DNA from: Peptostreptococcaceae bacterium
GTDB lineage: Bacteria > Bacillota > Clostridia > Peptostreptococcales > Peptostreptococcaceae
Length of the DNA stretch: 64,000 nucleotides
Assembly (NCBI GenBank): GCA_025210335.1
Contig: JAOARY010000005.1
Coordinates: 24,304-88,303 of the forward strand
Direction of reading: 5' to 3'
Of this stretch, positions 63,452-64,000 are shown piece after piece. The number at the start of each line of letters is the position of its first letter. Positions within the stretch are counted from its first letter, which is position 1. The notes under the pieces are model-generated. The model did no database searches, was not told where the DNA came from, and was given only the letters and a program-made list of their open reading frames with translations. Position numbers and translations under genes: made by a program.

Positions 63452-64000
63452 TTGATTATAAATCATGATCTAAACACGATTAATGCCCTTAGAATTAGAA
63501 GTGGGTTATTAAAAGATAAAAATGATAGTATAACAAAGTTGTCATCAGGAAAGAGAATTAATAAAGCTGCTGATGATGCTGCGGGTCTTGCAATAAGCGA
63601 AAAGATGAGATCACAAATAAGAGGATTAAGACAAAGTTCAAGGAATATTCAAGATGGAATATCTTTGATACAAACAACAGAAGGAGCCTTAAATGAAGTA
63701 CATAGCTTAATTCAAAGGGGAAGAGAATTAGCAGTACAAGCTTCTAATGATACTTTATCAAATGATCAAAGGGGACATATAAAAGCGGAAATAGATGAGA
63801 TAAATTCTGCAATTGATGGAATTTGTACGGATACTCAATTTAATGGAATGAGAGTATTAGCTGGAGGAGCTGGTGGTGCTGGTGGCGGAACGGGAGGAAC
63901 TGCTGGGGCTGTTGGCGGAACGGGGCGACCTGCTGTTGCTATTGGCGTGAACGGGGGTGCGGCGGGAGCATGTGAATATACCGGCGGCGGGGCGGGGTCG
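63452..64000 (+). CDS. Flagellin, 3' end outside window
   Basis: The frame runs 183 codons to the window edge without a stop. The start is TTG 63452, preceded by AGAGGTG (63439-63445). The N-terminus has the conserved flagellin D0/D1 sequence: 'IINHDLNTINALRIR', 'KLSSGKRINKAADDAAGLAI', 'RSQIRGLRQSSRNIQDGISL', 'QTTEGALNEVHSLIQRGREL'. It contains a Cys in 'GICTDTQFNG', unusual for flagellins. From about 63860 the coding changes to glycine-rich, GC-rich sequence unlike anything else in the window. It is expected to be exported by the flagellar apparatus, and nonulosonates made by the nearby locus could decorate it. Confidence 0.85.
   Translation, partial: MIINHDLNTINALRIRSGLLKDKNDSITKLSSGKRINKAADDAAGLAISEKMRSQIRGLRQSSRNIQDGISLIQTTEGALNEVHSLIQRGRELAVQASNDTLSNDQRGHIKAEIDEINSAIDGICTDTQFNGMRVLAGGAGGAGGGTGGTAGAVGGTGRPAVAIGVNGGAAGACEYTGGGAGS

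Noticed and set aside
1..64000. tRNA or rRNA genes, integrase, transposase, attachment sites
   Set aside because: None seen on either strand; if the tail region is a prophage its integrase and att sites lie outside the window.

Overview
The window is very AT-rich (roughly a quarter G+C by eye). It has Gram-positive ribosome binding sites, frequent TTG and GTG starts, SLH-domain surface proteins, paired DUF1659/DUF2922 genes and a sigma-28-type flagellin promoter. This points to an anaerobic, flagellated, S-layered Firmicute of the Clostridia/Tissierellia type. The genus cannot be fixed from the sequence alone.

Region 1 (1-7.3 kb) is the end of a prophage or phage-tail-like (tailocin) island: a truncated holin, two short tail-fibre genes, two beta-propeller-like proteins arranged as inverted modules, an HTH-TPR gene broken at two poly-A tracts, and a control region. 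In that region a Cro/CI-type repressor (+) and a two-gene split sigma factor (-; region 4 and region 2 on separate polypeptides, as in SigO/RsoA) diverge across a palindromic operator. Region 2 (7.4-9.6 kb) holds the DUF1659/DUF2922 pair and an acidic secreted protein whose beta repeats resemble those of the later S-layer-locus proteins.

Region 3 (10-37.6 kb) is a Wzx/Wzy surface-glycan locus. It has Wzz, a WaaL/WsfB-type ligase with TPRs, a PglC-like initiating transferase, enzymes for a UDP-bacillosamine-type sugar (PglF-like dehydratase, DegT aminotransferase, WecD-like acyltransferase), all three UDP-L-FucNAc enzymes (FnlA/B/C), and a nonulosonate branch (NeuC/LegG, NeuB/LegI, NeuA/LegF). 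It also has an N-acetyl-sugar amidotransferase, a pyruvyl transferase, glycosyltransferases, a flippase and a polymerase. The simplest reading is that UDP-diNAcBac is shared between priming of the repeat unit and legionaminic acid synthesis. A small insert (31.7-34.8 kb) encodes a membrane protein, a dynamin-like protein whose GTPase motifs are degenerate, and a coiled-coil partner.

Region 4 (38.3-63.1 kb) is an S-layer/secretion locus: a 1377-residue Ig-like protein, a 2178-residue IPT/TIG-repeat protein, a beta-repeat protein, two SLH-type proteins, a subtilisin-like protease, and an unusual 1139-residue SecA. This SecA has a normal motor but carries about 310 residues of beta-rich repeats in place of the usual C-terminal tail. 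It is followed 10 bp later by an unknown 227-residue protein. The window closes with a truncated flagellin gene whose last ~140 bp switch abruptly to GC-rich, glycine-coding sequence.

Together regions 3 and 4 look like one surface factory: glycan synthesis, flipping, polymerisation and ligation next to the secreted surface proteins and a dedicated export ATPase. The most promising undescribed elements are the SecA chimera with its downstream partner, the degenerate dynamin-like module, the neuA leader switch, the split sigma with its candidate target promoters, and the ~300-bp palindromic repeat block inside the surface-protein operon.
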